In this document: positions 60,815 through 64,000 of the stretch, one piece after another | Layout of the letters: the number at the start of each line of letters is the position of its first letter | How positions within the stretch are numbered: the stretch's first letter is position 1 | From: Typha latifolia | Taxonomy: Eukaryota; Streptophyta; Magnoliopsida; Poales; Typhaceae | Assembly: GCA_019914945.1 (NCBI GenBank) | Contig: CM034104.1 | Span: 1,304,501 to 1,368,500, forward strand | Reading direction: 5' to 3' | DNA: 64,000 nucleotides | Position numbers and translations under genes: made by a program | Notes under the pieces: model-generated | What the model was told of the DNA's origin: nothing | What the model saw: the letters and a program-made list of their open reading frames with translations, nothing else | Databases searched by the model: none

Positions 60815-63389
60815 TCAGCCGGTTAGAGGTGGGAAATCGCCTACATCTTTGAGACGGTATGGTTGGATGGTCCTGCAAATTCATATTATGAAACTCCAAG
60901 ACTATCGTAATGATCAATAAAAGTAAGAAGAATCACAAATCATTAAGACATTTAGTGCCTCTGAACACAAAGTAGATTATCGATATATGCTAATGTGTAT
61001 GATACGATAGGGCTGCTTTACTTCATAATAGAGCTAATCTGTGATCAGACAATGAGTTGAAAGCACAATCATGTTTCAATTGTCTAAACTGCACATCATA
61101 TTTGATATTCTTAAGATCTACGAAACACGGATACTTCTATACTTTTATCGGCTATGATACTCATCAGATTAATACTTTCGAATATGTATCGGATAATTCC
61201 TTAAAGCATCTGAATTTCTAAAAATAAAATTAATATTGCGGATACTTCCAAGATTATCTCCTATATGCCACAACAAGAGCTTTCAGTAGAGCAGATTGTA
61301 TGCATATGGCATCTTTAACTAGTATGAACTTATCAGCCTAAAAAAAATTGAATCATTTGCCCTTGTCATTCCTGTGAGAAAATATTTACCTTTCCCGGTT
61401 GGAGCTCATGCCAGGTTTTTGCATAGGGTTCATAGAGCTAGGGCTATGACTACGAGGACTCGCAGAATCCAACCTGTTGCTAACATCTGGCAAAGTGACT
61501 ACTGGAACAGGACCAAAGGAGCCAAATTCCAGTTTGTTCTCTTGTGGATATACAACACCATTGCCATGGGAAATCCCCCTCATGGCAGGCCGAGGAGACT
61601 GTGCTATCTCTGCCGGATTAGGTCTTCCACGGTTGCTTCCATTGGGAATCTGTGAATGCATTGCTGGTTCATGAATGGCTTCCTCTGCAGAGATTGTGTC
61701 CGAAGGTACTTCTGCTCGGCTATTCTTATGAGGTTTTGCCATTGGATTTGCAGGTGACTTCTTTCCTCTTCCAGGGGATAGTCTCTCCCTATATGATCTT
61801 ACATTCTACAAAATCCACAGAGATCACTTGAGAAGGTTAGAATCTAACAACAACAGACTGTGCCAACAGACATATGTGAGTTTATCCTCTAAAACCTAAT
61901 TGTCAGAATAAAAAATAGATTAAAATACATAAGGCAATCAGATCTGAGAAGGAAACACTTCCGATCAAAGACTGGGTCAATGGTTTAGGCACAGATCACA
62001 AATGCTGAATCAATTTGTAGTAGGACCCAGTTTGGACAATGATACTGGAATAATCCAACACAGACAACTAACAGCAGACTTGACATCTAATCAAATAGAA
62101 CCAGTAGAACCTCTACCTTATTGACCTCAATAAGCAGACCCAAGTATAATCTTTCGCATAACGTACCGTGTTTGGAAAGTATGTGCCTGTTCCCCTTGGT
62201 TTTGGAATATCTTCTGTGCTGTAAGCACCAGATAAAATTGGGTGGTTTACCAAGTAACAGCCAGGTGAAAAAGGTGGTCCAGGGATCACTCCATTTGAAC
62301 CTGGATATGTGTACATATTCGGCCGATGAAGGCCATTCCATGAGTGTTTGTTGCGGTACTGGGCATGGGTTGGTCGTTGAAATGGAAGCAAAATTGGGCC
62401 CATGATGTAATCTTGGCACCCTTGAGCATATAAAAGATTCCTAAAATGGATTTCATAGTCTCCTGTAAGATCTGATAAATTGGTGACTTTGGCACCTCCA
62501 TTTCCATTTATCTCTTTTCTTGCTGTTGAACAGTCTGCACGATGTGGATCCTCTGATGGAGAAGCATTCCAACTTAATGTTGTTGGCCCATCACAGGAGC
62601 CTGCAGTGGAAGTGATACCGCTGTTCCAAGACCATGGTTTAGGACTTCCTGATGACTCAGTTTCATAGCTATGTTCGTCATCAAATGGTATAATACTGCT
62701 GGAGTACACCTTGCTTGTTGTGCCACTATTTGATGGATTGATATGATTTGCTACTTCATTCTTAGCACCATTCTCTGGAAGGAAAAAAAGATGGGGAGCA
62801 TAGTAAGCTTTTCCATTTGGTGAACAACCTGTTTCACTAGTCGACGGTGAAGCAGTAGAAGTTTCTTCATCAGTTTTTGAGTGAGGGCCTCTGCTGGTGG
62901 CAAGATCACTGTCATCAACAGTCAACCGTTTACCTGATAATGCAATCCCTTCGATCATACCATTAGGTTCTAATTGGGTCGACGGACGCCAACTTGCATT
63001 CATATGTTCACTAGAGGAATCTCCTTCAAATTTCTCTGAGATTCCACAATCTTTCTGTGAAGTCGAAATGCTGATATCATTGAACTGCTCACACAAAACT
63101 CCAGAGGAATAATTGGTCGGTGAAGCTATATTCAACTTGTCTTTCTTGCCTGCTTCAAAATTCAAATCTGATGAAATAAGACTGATGTTGTTTTGATCGA
63201 CTGCTGTACTGTCTAAGCCACCAGGTTGAGTATCTTGCACATCTGGTCTTTCTCCACTTCCATGTCTCTCCAATGTGTTTCTGAAGAACATACTGACTTC
63301 ATCCCCAATACTTTCAGCAGGTAGTAGAAGTATCTGCCCAAGCTTTCGGGCGCCAAATATGAAGGCACTACGTATACGGAAAAAGTTAC
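60815..63389 (-). CDS. PAP/OAS1 substrate-binding superfamily protein (nucleotidyltransferase-related), 3' part
   Basis: Three exons on the minus strand, 63389-62167, 61805-61390 and 60872-60815, join in phase to give about 565 residues. The first visible exon starts in phase 2 with NFFRIRSAFIFGARKLGQIL, a conserved block of plant noncanonical poly(A)-polymerase-like proteins (Arabidopsis At3g51620 group as I recall). It is followed by LLLPAESIGDEVSMFFRNTL. The rest is low-complexity, Ser/Pro-rich, with the conserved end PYRLKDVGDFPPLTG. The catalytic nucleotidyltransferase domain itself would lie in upstream exons beyond 64000 and is not in the window, so activity cannot be judged. 63390-64000 is intron as far as I can see. 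Confidence 0.8.
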
Positions 63390-64000
63390 CTGTAAGTGAA
63401 ATAAGTCAGAACATGGAAAGTAACTTCCAGAAGATGAAGTGATGGAATGAGGACTGCAACATCATCCAACTTTAAACTCACCCATCAAGTTGAAGAACTA
63501 GTATTCAACCCAACTATAACATATCAGAACTTTAAACTCACCCAACTATAGATAGTTGAGCACTTGCCACTCTAGACCAACCCAAAAAGGAATAAAGGGT
63601 TGGATTGAGTACACGCCAGGTCAACTATGTATGTCAGCTTAAACATCATCAATTTACGTGTCAGGCAGCAAAGGCTGCCACTTGGCACAATACTGCAGCA
63701 TCGACACAGCGTAGCATAACCATGCAGGCCAAATCATACCCATGTACCTTGGTGTCGGCATGGTACTTTCCCAAAATTTGAACATACCATTAGCAATCTG
63801 GCAGCAAGGGACCATGTCGATGGCACTCAAAGCATATATATAAATACAAATTCTTATGATATGCATAGCAAGTCCAATTGTGTTCAAGCTGGATCAATCA
63901 TGTGGAAATTGCAGATTGTGGTCAGGTTTGAATTTTGTTTCAATGAACATAACACAAAATGAGATCATATTGAACTACTCAATCCTATTCAAAATTTCAA
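63390..64000 (-). other. Intron of the PAP/OAS1-like gene at the window edge
   Basis: No coding exon resembling the upstream nucleotidyltransferase domain was found here. A 77-codon frame at 63654-63887 has no family features. The acceptor CTTACAG ends at 63390. Confidence 0.45.

Noticed and set aside
1..64000. CRISPR arrays, LTR retrotransposons, organelle insertions, viral genes
   Set aside because: No regularly spaced repeats with unique spacers, no paired long terminal repeats, no reverse-transcriptase or coat-protein motifs, and no plastid or mitochondrial genes were seen on either strand.

Overview
This is plant nuclear DNA. It shows AT-rich intergenic space, GT-AG introns, a nuclear tRNA-Ser gene and many plant-specific families: an LSF2 starch phosphatase, an OVATE protein, EPF-like and IDA-like peptides, a plant U-box/ARM ligase and a WNK kinase. 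The very GC-rich coding sequence of the intronless U-box gene and of the EPFL exon, against AT-rich surroundings, points to a monocot, perhaps a Zingiberales or palm-type genome. That placement is inference. No organelle, viral or bacterial gene block was seen.

Layout. The left edge holds the 3' end of an unidentified gene (1-408, +), then tRNA-Ser(UGA) (625-705, +). A gene-dense stretch follows: a two-domain saposin-like protein (2021-4595, +), LSF2 phosphoglucan phosphatase (5534-8046, -), a two-TM zinc-ribbon/coiled-coil protein (9774-16202, +), an EngB/YihA-type GTPase with a long basic repeat-bearing N-terminus (17595-22406, +) and a 96-aa single-pass membrane protein (23483-23859, +).

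The middle, 24-43 kb, is gene-poor and repeat-rich. It has candidate MITEs, direct and tandem duplications and microsatellites. It carries an EPFL peptide (27306-28159, -), an unassigned secreted peptide precursor (32194-32596, +), an intronless U-box E3 ligase (34898-36910, +), a FIP-like chloroplast protein (38529-39273, -) and an IDA-like peptide (40797-41126, +). The right part has an OVATE family protein (43691-44668, +), a 2OG-oxygenase-like protein lacking the iron ligands and with a C-terminal membrane anchor (49973-51946, -), a WNK kinase with a GC-AG intron (52533-55797, -), and the 3' part of a nucleotidyltransferase/PAP-OAS1 superfamily gene that runs off the right edge (60815-63389, -).

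There is no operon-like or clustered system. The genes are independent plant housekeeping and signalling genes. Three separate secreted peptide precursors (EPFL, IDA-like, unassigned) lie within 14 kb, which is the most notable accessory content. Spliced gene models were built by hand from reading frame, splice-site dinucleotides, phase and family conservation. No transcript evidence was available.
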